A stretch of 64,000 nt of DNA, from the NCBI GenBank assembly GCA_000711775.1, contig ARYC01019311.1, forward strand, positions 1-64,000, in the 5' to 3' direction. Positions within the stretch are counted from its first letter, which is position 1, and every line of letters begins with the position of its first letter. Positions 46,868-57,199 of this stretch are shown piece after piece. Origin of the DNA: Oxytricha trifallax (lineage: Eukaryota; Ciliophora; Spirotrichea; Sporadotrichida; Oxytrichidae). The position numbers and the translations under genes are program-made. The notes beneath the pieces were generated by a model. It was not told where the DNA came from. It was given only the letters and a program-made list of their open reading frames with translations, and did no database searches.

Positions 46868-47781
46868 ATGAAAAATTTTACTTTAAAATGTAAAATAAAC
46901 TTTACTATTTATCTACAAAAAGTTGTTTTATTGTACAAAAAAGCTATAGAATCAAAACTAGAAGATAACCTGAAATTCATAGCAAACAAGGTATAGTAAT
47001 TTATCTCATTGTCATTCTCACTCTAGAAATAAATATTCAATAAAAATTTCCCATTTAAAATATATTTAAAACCTAATTTTGATTTTATAGTTGAAACTGA
47101 AGTTAGATGATATAGAGGCTGCTTAGGAGAAGCATTTCTTAAACGCTGATTTGACTTTTGTTCTGGGGATTAAGGACTTTTTGAAACATTAACCACCTAA
47201 GTGGCTTGTGGGGTAGAGGGCTATAGAGATTTACCAAGAGATAAAGGAATATACGCAAAATTATATGACTTATATTTGGTATAGTCAATTAAGCAAATTA
47301 CCATTAAATTTCAGTTTGTTATATAATGCAATCACTGGCATAGAGTGAATTTTAATTTGATGGGAGGAAAGTAGATCTATATGGGGATGACGATGAAGGG
47401 GATGTGTTGAAATACAAAGCTCTAGATCACATTTGCTTGAAGTACCAAATAGAAGAGGAACAACTCAAGCATGTGCTCTATATCAATTTCATCCTGCCAA
47501 ACTAAGAGGAAACGCCTGGTGCACCAGTGGGATCAATAGGTTAATAATAATACGATAGAGAAGAAGGAAATCTTTAAAATTAGATAAATACTAATTAAAA
47601 GTATAGCTTAAAGTATAAGTATATGTAATATTTATATTTATAAGGGTAGCAATATCAAAATAGACAGAGTTAACAATCGAAATCTTCACAAAGATATGAA
47701 TAATATTAGCCTGATTAACAATAATACTAAAGCAATAGGAAAGTAAGCACAAGAGGCTCAAATAAACAACAATATAGATGA
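46868..47781 (+). CDS. Acidic/Gln-rich protein, hypothetical
   Basis: Probable ATG at 46,868. Intron 46,991-47,090 (GTATAG...TATAG) joins IANK to LKLKLDDIEAAQEKHF. IES 47,276-47,324 (TTATAT) joins NYMTYI to MQSLAQSEF. YGDDDEGDVLKYKALDHICL is followed by a Gln/Arg/Ser-rich tail ending at TGA 47,779-47,781. Roughly 235 residues. The family is not recognised. The 3' end is only 138 bp from the end of the eIF4G N-terminal block, which is transcribed towards it. Confidence 0.7.
47276..47324 (+). other. IES, pointer TTATAT
   Basis: Repeat at 47,270-47,275 and 47,319-47,324, in phase; 49 bp. Confidence 0.65.
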
Positions 47782-47918
47782 ATAAACTAAATTTCAATTT
47801 AATGTGAATGAGTGAAATGAAACATTTAATTTGAATTTATTGTGTAAATATTTCTTTGCTTTGCCAGATTTTTATTGAATCCTCCATTGTGAGATTTTGA
47901 TTTAAAATTAATAATAAA

Positions 47919-47931
47919 GTCAAAGTTATCA
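47919..47931 (-). repeat. Long-range scrambled pointer, copy 1
   Basis: GTCAAAGTTATCA, exact match to 63,359-63,371 and in the same codon phase (DNFD). Marks the end of the eIF4G N-terminal block. Confidence 0.88.
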
Positions 47932-48993
47932 ATAGAAAGCTTGTTAAGCATAATTCTAAGTTCTCTGACTGTGAAATTGAACTTGTCACTATCAGTCATG
48001 TCTCCCTTTTTAAGGTTTCTGCGTTTTTTATGTGGAAAATCTAGTAATGCCATATTTGCTGGTCTATCTTTATTCTGATTTCTTATTGACATCATAAATT
48101 CGATAGAGTATGATTAAATTGTGGCATTAATTCTTGAAATTATAAAAGTTATTGTTTTATACGTATTTTTTACCTGTGAAGTAATATAAAAAACACTTTT
48201 ATTATTTTTCATTATCATTTATTTATTTAAATTGAATTTTAGATGAGTATATCTTCTTCTTACTTTCATCATTCTGATTTGCTTGTTTTTTCTTCTAAAG
48301 TGCAGCACTGCTTCCAGCTGCTGACTTTGAAGCAAATGGATTTATGTAGCCATTCAAAGCGTCCATAGCGTTTGATCCACCAACCAGAGGAACTCCACCT
48401 AACTACATATAATTGATACTTTAGAAATAAAACAAATGAAAGCGCCAAATGAAGAATATTCGCATAAAAACAATCTATATAGAGTTCACACTTACAATTG
48501 ATTGGTCGCCTAATAAACCCTAGCTTAAATGTTTTAAATTAAAATTTAATAATAGAGATAGTGGAATTAATCAAACAATAAATAGCTCAATAGACCTTGG
48601 GCAGATTGGCCTCCAGAATTATGTGAAGATTTCTTGAAAATAAACACGGGGGCATTGACATTAAAAGTTGCAGAATTATTTGTATTTTGAGCGGTTGATG
48701 AGCTGCTCAATGACACTGATGTTGCAATTTCTGTTGATTAAGTTGACGATGCTGATTATGAAGAGTCTTAAATTAGTTATGCTTTTTTAGTAGTATCACT
48801 TTATGCACTCAAATATGAATACTAGTTTTACTTATTTCTCTTGAAAACTTTAAAATACTATAAAAGTGTGTTCATCAATAGCAGCGAGAACCTTGCTCTT
48901 AAGGAAACTAGGGACAAAAGTGGCTGCATTGGGATTCAAGTTGGGCTTTGAGTCAGCTGACTACTTGGCGAGGTCATTATTATTGTCAGTCAT
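47919..48993 (-). CDS. eIF4G-like protein, N-terminal half (scrambled gene)
   Basis: Scaffold of cap-dependent translation initiation. ATG at 48,993. Near the N-terminus, NLNPNAATFVPSFL is a PAM2-type motif (poly(A)-binding protein MLLE binding), with a weaker second one, NNSATFNVNAPVF. KKKIYSIEFMMSI matches the eIF4E-binding YXXXXL-hydrophobic motif. The last part, VRELRIMLNKLSIDNFD, is the start of a MIF4G domain and stops at a 13-bp sequence (47,919-47,931) repeated at 63,359-63,371, where the domain continues. Intron 48,403-48,495; IESs 48,112-48,250 and 48,520-48,596; another IES near 48,800-48,860 is unresolved. Below 47,919 the frame no longer looks like MIF4G. Confidence 0.88.
48112..48250 (-). 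other. IES in eIF4G, pointer GAGTAT
   Basis: Repeat at 48,106-48,111 and 48,245-48,250; removal creates the eIF4E-binding motif YSIEFMM. Confidence 0.8.
48520..48596 (-). other. IES in eIF4G, pointer ACC
   Basis: ACC at 48,517-48,519 and 48,594-48,596; joins SAQG to LLGDQSI, just before the intron at 48,495. Confidence 0.6.
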
Positions 48994-49585
48994 TCTCGTT
49001 CAGACTTACAATTATTACAACAACAATTCATTTTATAGTAATCAATCATTCAAAAAAACATAAATGCTTATTAAAGTATCATCAATTTTCTTATTATTAA
49101 TTTAGTTATTTTATCGATTAAAATTGATTATTACTAATAAAATTTATACCAAAAGATTAGGTCAGACTACTAAGTATGCACTCATTAAATACACCTCTAA
49201 TTTATGAACATCGTATTTTAAATATTAAGGCAATCTATGCAATTAAACTATTATAAAATATAGTTTAAAATTCAAGAATAATAATCAAAACCACAATAAT
49301 TAATACTTATTTAATATTTTAGCAACAACTATCAAACACTCATTCATTCTATCACTATATATATGTCTGTATTTTATACTATTGCTTTATTTTACAAAAA
49401 TATGCAACTAAAAAATAGGAACTTTTTTGCCTTTAATTTCAGTGAATTAAAATTAGGTTGTCGAAGATGTAAAGAGAATAGAGAGTTACATAAAATATGT
49501 GTGAAAAAAATGCGACAATGTTTTATAATGTTGTGAGTGTATAATTCTTAAATATTATAAAAAGCGTTATTTCAATGAAAATATA
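48994..49585. other. AT-rich, no gene seen
   Basis: Between the eIF4G N-terminal block and the dynein light chain gene. Confidence 0.6.
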
Positions 49586-50129
49586 TCAACATTTGAATAG
49601 AAGCACACAGATTTTTCCAGCGTAGTACATGTACAGAGTTGTCTTTGCTTGTCTCGTCACTTCGAAAGAGAAACCCTCTCCCATCACGCAGTGCCATGAG
49701 GGACCGAATTATCTGTCCATTTGATCTTTCACGAATTTGCATGCAATCTAAAAATATTTTATTAGGGGATTTATTCATGGTAAAGTAAGGGTTAAATTCG
49801 TTGACTGCAACTCATTGAAATTGAGTTGAAGCAATTAACTTGTAAATATGTACAGTACTCACCTCTATATTGATACCGAATTGACCTGAAGCCTTTTCAA
49901 TTCCTGAAGTAACGAATTCTTTTGCCTCTGTTGCTATATCTTCATCCATATCGGTTTCCTATATTCCATTGATAATTAGTATTTGCTTCATTTATTAAGG
50001 AGATCATATCGGATGGCAGAAGAATAGAATGAAAAACAGATAAAAAAGTGTAATAAATCATACCTTAACAATAGGGAAACCTTGCTTCCACTTTGTGAAA
50101 TCATCGAGGTTAAGTGCTGGCAATTCCAT
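49586..50129 (-). CDS. Dynein light chain, LC8/DNAL4-like
   Basis: Small dimeric subunit of dynein arms or a dynein-associated hub. ATG at 50,129 (MELPALNLDDFTKWKQGFPI), TGA at 49,586-49,588; about 107 residues. ETDMDEDIATEAKEFVTSGI matches the N-terminal helices, and QFGPSWHCVMGEGFSFEV and YMYYAGKICVLLFKC match the conserved strands, ending where DNAL4 ends. Introns 49,959-50,063 and 49,748-49,862 are both canonical GT...AG. No IES is needed, unusual for this window. TGA is clearly the true stop here. Confidence 0.93.
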
Positions 50130-50332
50130 TATTTTCAAATTTATTTATTTTAATTTTATTATAAATCAGTAAGTAAGTCCCTCTCTTCTTAATTACATTT
50201 TACATTTAATCATTTATTGGCTACTTTTATTAACATTATTATTAAAATCTATATACTTGTAAATCATTAATGGAAGTTATAAACGCCATAAATATAGTAA
50301 AATAAACTTCAAGCCAAAATGTGTCTCCGGGG
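50130..50332. promoter_or_regulatory. Divergent intergenic spacer
   Basis: Short AT-rich region between the divergent dynein light chain and the next plus-strand gene; it must hold both promoters if these are separate macronuclear chromosomes. No specific element identified. Confidence 0.4.
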
Positions 50333-52394
50333 ATGCCTGGTTACTCCAAAAATTTCAATATGGTTCAGGGCTTAAATAAATCTAAAAAACGAGTTATAAA
50401 TATCTAAGAGGAGTTAGATTGAGAGTCCCTGGGAGTAGCAACTGAATATACTAATGAACGGTTGAATGGTAGTGCTGTCAGAGATTAAGAATCAAAGAAC
50501 ATTTATATATAATTTTGCTTAAGACTTTTTAAGAATTTGAATTTTGAATCAGCTTTGGAAGAAATGATTTTATAAAGGGAAAATTCTAAAGACCCTATTG
50601 GTATTAATTAATAAGAGGATTTCTACACTGTTCTTTAGAGAGAACTTCAATTGAAATTTCAATAACAAGAATAGGATTTATAACTTTAGAACTAATACTT
50701 CTCGGTTCAAAATTAAAACAAGAATTTACCATATTAAAATATTGAATAAAAAAGAGCCACCCAAAAATCTTTAAAAAAATTGTTTATTTATTATTGAATT
50801 TCATGAAATTAATCCTTAATCTTTTCAAAAATCTTTAGTCTTTATTGGATTTTGGGGCTGATTTAAGGTTAGAATAAAATCAAAATTTCGGAAAAAACGA
50901 AATTATTAGGGTTAGGGCCCTGAATAAAATATTTTCAAGAATAATCACATGAACTTAGAAGAAAATGAATGCTAAACTACTAAGAATAAAAATAGTAAAA
51001 TGCTTTTTTAAGTAAATACACATAATATGAAAGAATTAGTTCATAGCCCTGCTGTTATACACTTAGATTAATAATAAAGTAAAGATTCATATAATAACAT
51101 GAATAATATTTAACAGAAACATCCGAGTGATGTAATAACTCAATCCAATTAACATTTTTTAATGAGACAAGAATGAAAGATAGAAAATTAAGAGCAATAA
51201 AAGGAAGGGTTTTCCGATTTTAACACTGATTTGAAAGATAAATTTACCAAGCATTCATAAATTATAAATAATTTATTCCTATATTTTATAGTCAATATTT
51301 CTACTCTAATTTGGGTTAAAAATCTTAAACCTATATCCAAGAACAGAAATTGCTCAATTTTTTCACATCTTTTGAGAAACTATAAGGACCACAGAGAATG
51401 AAATTAATTCAAGATTTATTTTATGGTAAGAACAATGCAATATCTCAAGGTATGCGAATCTATCAGGGTAATTAGACTTTGATTGATTCTCTAGTAAAAA
51501 ACTAAGAATATAAAGAAGCTTTAGAAAGTGCTCTACCTACTTTTTCATATCAAGACATTCACAATCGTTTAATATATGAAAATTCATTTAAAAAAAGGAT
51601 TTTTAGTATAAACGAGAAGATTTAACTTTTATTTGTCACTATATTTCCCTATTTTGATTATAAACACGTTGAAAGCTAAATATCCAGACTTAAAGCTAGA
51701 CCCTAAAAAGGAGTTTGATACAGTGAAAGACTTGATTCCTATGTTTAGAGATTAAAAATTTGGTTCATAAAATGTAAATTTCAGCAAATTGACTCCCTTG
51801 ATGATTAAACAGAGAATCAGAGAGAACTTCATCAATATGGACTTGGAGGAATTTTAAGGTTTGCAGAAACTTCTGAATATGGATTCGAAACTTAGACATC
51901 TATAGATGTCGCAATCTAACTATTTTTATTTAACTTGTTTAAGAAAATTATTCTGTGAAATTTATGGCAATAAATTACTCTTAATAAACTATGAATTCTA
52001 CAAGTCAAAGAATAAAAAACGAGACTAGCAAGAAACTGACCATCAAGAGAGACATGTTATTCATAAAAAGCGTTTGAACATTATAAAAAAGAACAAGATC
52101 TCTGAATTGTTTAAAACTGAAACACAATAAGAGAAATAAGACTAAATCTTGAAAATAGGGTTTATTAATACAGCCAGAGCTGGGAATAACTATGGAAATA
52201 ACATCACTGAGTATGCCAAGTTGTTTTGTATTTACAAATATCCAATTTAAATTACTAAAATCTAGGTATTTAATAAATTTTATTTTTCAACATAAAATTG
52301 TTTATGGAGAAAAATTAAGATAAATGGGAAAGAGTTTAACAACATAAAAAAAGACAGAGCGATTTAATAGAAAAAGAAAAGTTATTAAATTTGA
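50333..52394 (+). CDS. Lys/Gln-rich protein, hypothetical
   Basis: Likely ATG at 50,333 (MPGYSKNFNMVQGLNKSKKR). Segments at about 50,333-50,810, 50,940-51,270, 51,290-51,640 and 51,665-52,394 each read well (for example EKLQGPQRMKLIQDLFYGKN, NTARAGNNYGNNITEYAKLF). TGA 52,392-52,394. Two in-frame TGAs in my model, at about 50,428 and 51,174, are unexplained. IES borders are not resolved. The later part looks like an ordered globular domain, but I do not recognise it. Confidence 0.55.
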
Positions 52395-52697
52395 AATAAA
52401 TTAAGAGTAAATCATCTACGCCATTATAGTGTTTTATTCAATTTAGAACATTTTAATTTGATCATTTTATTAGTTAATTATAATTTCTAAATTATATAAA
52501 AAAATTTATTATTTAGTATTGAATCAAACTAAATTTTGAATTGTCAAACAAAAGTTGTAAGAGATGTGACAACTTGTTGATTGTCTGCAATTTTTATATT
52601 TGACCTCAAAATAGTAATATTATTCTCCCAATTACCCACTCTTCTAGTGATATTTAAAGTCATTCAGAGACACATATCAAGGATACATACAGAAACC

Positions 52698-54080
52698 ATG
52701 AAGGTTCTACTTGATTAATGGAAGATAAAATACTTTTTACTAATGCTACCTCTACTAATATTTTTATCACACCAAACTATTTTAATTTCATTATTTTTTT
52801 ATAATGACTGTAAGAAACAACAATGCAAAAATTAATTTCTAGAACTAATATTAGAATATATAAAATAATCAAGACCAATCCTCAGACTCAGATAATTCTT
52901 AAACATTGAATAAATTAGAAAATTAAGAGAATTAGTAAATTCCAACGAGTGCAAGGCCAAAAACATTCACTTAAACTTTGGATGATATATACTATAAGAA
53001 ATATAAAAAGCAAAATTATTCCTCATAGAATACCCTCTGGAATTTATAAATAAAAATATTTTTATTACATGTAAAATCAGTAACTCTAATTAATACATAA
53101 AAATAAAAATTTAATCATTAAATGCCAATATATAAGGGTCAATACTTTAGCTATTTCCGAAGTATGGCTTGATTTTGAATAAACCAAAATTACCTTTCTA
53201 TCAAGTAAACAAATTCTCAAAAAATGTGAAACCTGAATAGCTAGAAACTCATGAAACTTTGGTTTATGTTAACAAGTTCAATATCAAAAAAGGATTGAGA
53301 AATTGATATTTAATTAATATAATTTAGATCTAAATAATAAACTTATATATTATAATTTGAGAATGAAGGAACTTGCTGAAAATGACGATCCTAATTAATT
53401 TTACAGGAATTATAGCAAAACTCTTGAGAAACAGAAAAAATCTTCGAATAATTTGGAATAAGTCGGACGAAGAACATTTATAATTTTGTATGAAGATGTT
53501 TATTTAATCTTTTAAACATTAAGTTAGAAGAAGGACAGTTTGAAATCTAGGATAGCAGATAATGACAAAAACTAAATAAATAGCAATTTCTTTGATGAAT
53601 TGACTAAAAACAGATTTGTAGGGAGTAGATATCAAATTATACCAAAGAGATTGGAGAGTAGACCACCCACTGCTTGCTAAAGATAGTTCTAAATACTGAA
53701 TTAAGATCAGTTGGGTAATTGTAGAGGAGAAAATTAGTTTAAAGTACATTCCAGTGAAAAGGTGAAAAATACAGGTGAAAGGTTAGGGTTTAAGAGTGCT
53801 CGAGAAATCAGTAGTCATAGACTGATGGGTATATTGAACAATTCTCCACTCAAAGATTTTTAATAAAAATATTTTAGTTTAAAAACATTAATATTACTGT
53901 TTAAGTAATTCATATAAAGGTAATGACTTGAATACGAACGAATAATTCCAAGATAGCAATTATAACTCAATTTAAGCAATAAATAGATTGTAAGTAAGCG
54001 ACTTAAATACTCGTAGCTTCCAAAAGACTATTGTGAGAAGTGTCATTCAAGATGTACTTTCTAAAAGAAAGCCAAATTGA
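52698..54080 (+). CDS. Hypothetical protein, 5' end uncertain
   Basis: Best part: 53,150-54,080, reading KYGLILNKPKLPFYQVNKF, then two IES joins, then FDELTKNRFVGSRYQI and QKTIVRSVIQDVLSKRKPN to TGA 54,078-54,080. An upstream frame from ATG 52,698 encodes two hydrophobic stretches (MLPLLIFLSHQTILISLFF) but has TGA at 52,983-52,985. It may be a separate small ORF or a first segment. Function unknown. Confidence 0.55.
53302..53363 (+). other. IES, pointer TTGAGAA
   Basis: 7-bp repeat at 53,295-53,301 and 53,357-53,363; joins IKKGLR to MKELAEND. Confidence 0.8.
53856..53919 (+). other. IES, pointer AAAG
   Basis: Repeat at 53,852-53,855 and 53,916-53,919; joins NSPLK to GNDLNTNE. Confidence 0.65.
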
Positions 54081-54263
54081 TAAACAAAATATCTAAGAAA
54101 ACTCATTAATCAATTCAAAGTTTCTCTCTGACATCAATTAATAATTAAAAATGAGTTTGAGTTATATCATTAATTGTAAATCTATAAAGTTAAGTTTGTT
54201 AATCATTATGAAGTAATTTAACTCTATTAAAATTATTAATTGATTATAATTAGATTAAATTTA

Positions 54264-55054
54264 ATGGGTGGCTCTTAAAGTGCTGAAGCTGGCAGATCTT
54301 TAGTTGACAAATCTACTGGCTAAATAAGTGAATCTAACAATAAATAAATTGCTATAATTGCATTATCTACTTTTGCAGTCACTTCACTTGCTCTATAGTA
54401 AGTTCAAATTATGTTTAGGATTTAGCTATATTAAAAGTTTTTTTAAACTAAAATTTTCAAGTTTATTGAAAATAAATTTAATCAAATAGTTGGCATTCAA
54501 AGTTATTTTCATTATCGTTTTCATGAGATTAAAAGTAAACTGTAACAAAAATTTATATATAGTGTGGTTCATAGTATGGATGGAAATAAGAAAGATTAAA
54601 ATCAATAGAAAAAGAAAAATAAGCATAAAAAGAATTTATCTCATGCTAATAATCCTAGGTAATTTATTGATAGCTTCATTAATCTCATTCCGACAAATAA
54701 ATTACTAAAAATACTATTTATACCCAAAGATTTTCCCCTAATATGATTTTAAAATATAGAAATACACATAATTCAGAATAAAGATATGTAGAACAGAATC
54801 ATCAGTAATAATCTCCAGAAAATAGTAATTATAACACAAGAAATAGTCGTTATGAGAGCAATCGAAGAAATAATTAACAATTAAAACAAGGAGATTATCA
54901 ACCTCACACTATTTAACAGAATTAAAATGAATTACAATATTTATAGTAGAATCCCCATCAGAGTAATTACTCTAACTTTTAACCTCAGTAAGTTTCAATA
55001 AAATCATTCAATACTGCAGAAATATTCAAATATAAAGGATTAATTATAGGGTGA
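54264..55054 (+). CDS. Possibly myristoylated membrane protein, Asn/Gln-rich tail
   Basis: ATG at 54,264. MGGSQS with Gly2 and Ser6 fits an N-myristoylation signal. IAIIALSTFAVTSLAL is a probable membrane helix at residues 33-48. The frame stays open into KKDQNQQKKKNKHKK and to TGA at about 54,743. A further Asn/Gln-rich stretch, about 54,755-55,054 (YRNTHNSEQRYVEQNHQQQS), ends at TGA 55,052-55,054 and is probably the last segment after an unresolved IES. Part of 54,420-54,720 could itself be IES. Function unknown. Confidence 0.55.
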
Positions 55055-55710
55055 CTAGGGGATTAAAGTATTGTGTATTAATGTACAAAATTTAAAATAA
55101 ATTTACGATAGTATACAGTAAGTTATAATGTTTAAGTTAGTTGCTGATTTATTCAATTTATTTATGTACTTCATGCCTAACCATATATATAAGTCTAGAG
55201 GAAAACATTCCCAAATCCTCTTGCAACAATCATTTTTCACTATCTTCCAGTTGCAAATTCAATTGATTTATTTTTAAGGCAAATGAGATTATTTAATTTT
55301 TGTCATCAGAATAATGAGTAAAAAAAGTTTTTATTTTTCATTTAAAGTTTTAATTTATCATAGTAAAAAATCTTAAAGTTTAATACTATGACTAATCCAT
55401 AGCACATATTAAAACCATTTTTATTCAAAAGAAGGCTAAGAATTCTATCTAAAATTAATAAATGCAATATAATAAATAAATTAAAACTATTCAAAATGAT
55501 ATATTGATTTGAAGAATAATATATAATAATCACAAATTAAAGGAAACTTCTAGTATTATTAATTTAAATAAAAATAATAGTTTCTTTGACTTGATAAAAT
55601 AAAGTATCTGAAAATTGTTTCAAATTTTTAGAAAATTAGTTATTTCTTAATAAAAAAACAAAAGCTAACAAGAATTAAATTAATACTCAATTAAAAAACT
55701 AAAGAAAATT
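55055..55710. other. AT-rich, no gene seen
   Basis: Germline-limited or intergenic DNA. Confidence 0.55.
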
Positions 55711-56115
55711 TTGGGGCTTTATATTCTAGTTTGGGTTGAGTGCAATAAGATTAAAGGTAGGAATCAAGAGACAAACCGCTCGGCTCTCAAATTGGACTCT
55801 ATTTGCTTAGGAAAAAGCGGGAAAAAAGTCCTGCATAAGGCAACCTCAGCAAAGTATCACTCGGGGTTTTCCCCCCTCAGCAAGCGAAACAATAAGTCTT
55901 TGATGAGAAGGGGTTTTACCTGAACTTAAAAGCACTCGATGAAAAAGCAGCTGAAGAAAAGTAACTAGGTAGACATATGAAGTAGCTATGAAGTAGCAAA
56001 AAACCGCATGAGCCCTTACAAAAAGGCAAGTTGTGAGCGTGCAAGGTGTGAAACTTTTCGTGTACATATAGGGGTAACTCTCCTCGGATAGAGGAAACTG
56101 TATTGCCAAAAGTCA
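55711..56115. ncRNA. Unidentified GC-richer locus, possible structured RNA
   Basis: About 400 bp with markedly higher GC than its surroundings and no long frame of protein-like composition on either strand under the ciliate code. Local self-complementary pieces include CGGGGTTTTCCCC (55,862-55,874) and GGGGTAACTCTCC with nearby CCTCGGATAGAGG. On the minus strand a TTTTCTTTAGTTTTTT stretch follows, which could be a Pol III terminator. It did not match tRNA, rRNA or SRP RNA landmarks that I know. A coding segment in an unknown gene is the alternative. Confidence 0.4.
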
Positions 56116-56261
56116 AAGTATGAATATTTTATTATATATAGCTGGCTTAAGCTCCAGTATTAATTCCATACAGCTTTAAATAATAAAAATATTCTAGTTT
56201 GTGAATAATTATATCTTATATCTTTTAATCATCTGAATTGTGAATTCTGTAGAAACATAAA

Positions 56262-57199
56262 TGACAGAAGCAACAGAAAGAACAGTAACATTTAAAGATC
56301 TCAATATGGTGGGAGTGTGCAAAACCCACAGTACCAACAACGAGAAGGTGCTTTAAATGCAAGTCGCTATACTCAACAATCCTACTAAACCGCAAATCCA
56401 AATATGGTCAGATCAGATGTAATTAAAAACTTTTCACTGACAGATATTCATGATTTGTTTTATAGATGCAAAACAGCCAAAGAAACTTAAATTAGTATGA
56501 TCGAGGTGGGAGATATACAGCATAAGACGAGCGTACTGAGAGAGACAGTCATGTTATACGTGGAGCAAGGAGAGAATCTTAGATTAACAAAGCTTAGTCA
56601 GTGTAGTAGTTGGCTTTTGATAACTTAAGTGTGGCCACATCTACTAATTACATAGAAGATAGTGATGAAGACGGGGATTGTAAGTCAATTTTTATCGAAT
56701 TTTTTCAATATTTTATTAATCCTTATTGCAGAATAAGAATAAAAACAAGAAAATAGAATAATTAAAATATATAATTTAGAGGGAATTTAAAGTCTAATAC
56801 ATTTTTTTTAAAAAGAAAAAATGTAAGTATATAATTAGAAAAAATTTACATTAATTAAATTAAAACTCAAATTTATAACAAACACATTATATTAATTAAT
56901 GTAGTTCTATGTTTTTAATTAAATTTTAAGTATTTGTTATTTATTAACAATAAACTTTAGTTATTGAATACGAGATTAAGCACAGATGCGATGAAGATGG
57001 AATATTAAGTTATTAAACCATCGTACAAATATTCGATAAGAGACAGGTCATAAAAGGTATTAAGAAAATGAAGCATGATTTCAAAGTCAAGAGAAGAAAG
57101 TTGCTCATTGAATAAAACATAGTTTCTTACAAAAAAGTTTTAGTTATCTCTAGATATAAATTGAATTAATGTGGTAGGAAAATCATTAATAATTTAAAA
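56262..57199 (+). CDS. Hypothetical protein upstream of Sec63
   Basis: ATG at 56,262 (MTEATERTVTFKDLNMVGVC). An IES with pointer AGATG (56,420-56,468) joins QIWSDQ to MQNSQRNLNQYDRGG. After TNYIEDSDEDGD a GTAAGT...TTTAG intron (56,680-56,960) leads to FIEYEIKHRCDEDGILSYQT and MKHDFKVKRRKLL. No TGA separates this frame from the Sec63 start at 57,200, so the true stop is missing from my model: either a small IES hides it or the proteins are fused. Family unknown. Confidence 0.55.
56420..56468 (+). other. IES, pointer AGATG
   Basis: Repeat at 56,415-56,419 and 56,464-56,468, in phase with the ATG at 56,262. Confidence 0.6.

Noticed and set aside
55711-56115. Telomerase RNA
   Set aside because: No CAAAACCCCAAAACC-type template on either strand; only a single GGGGTTTTCCCC block.
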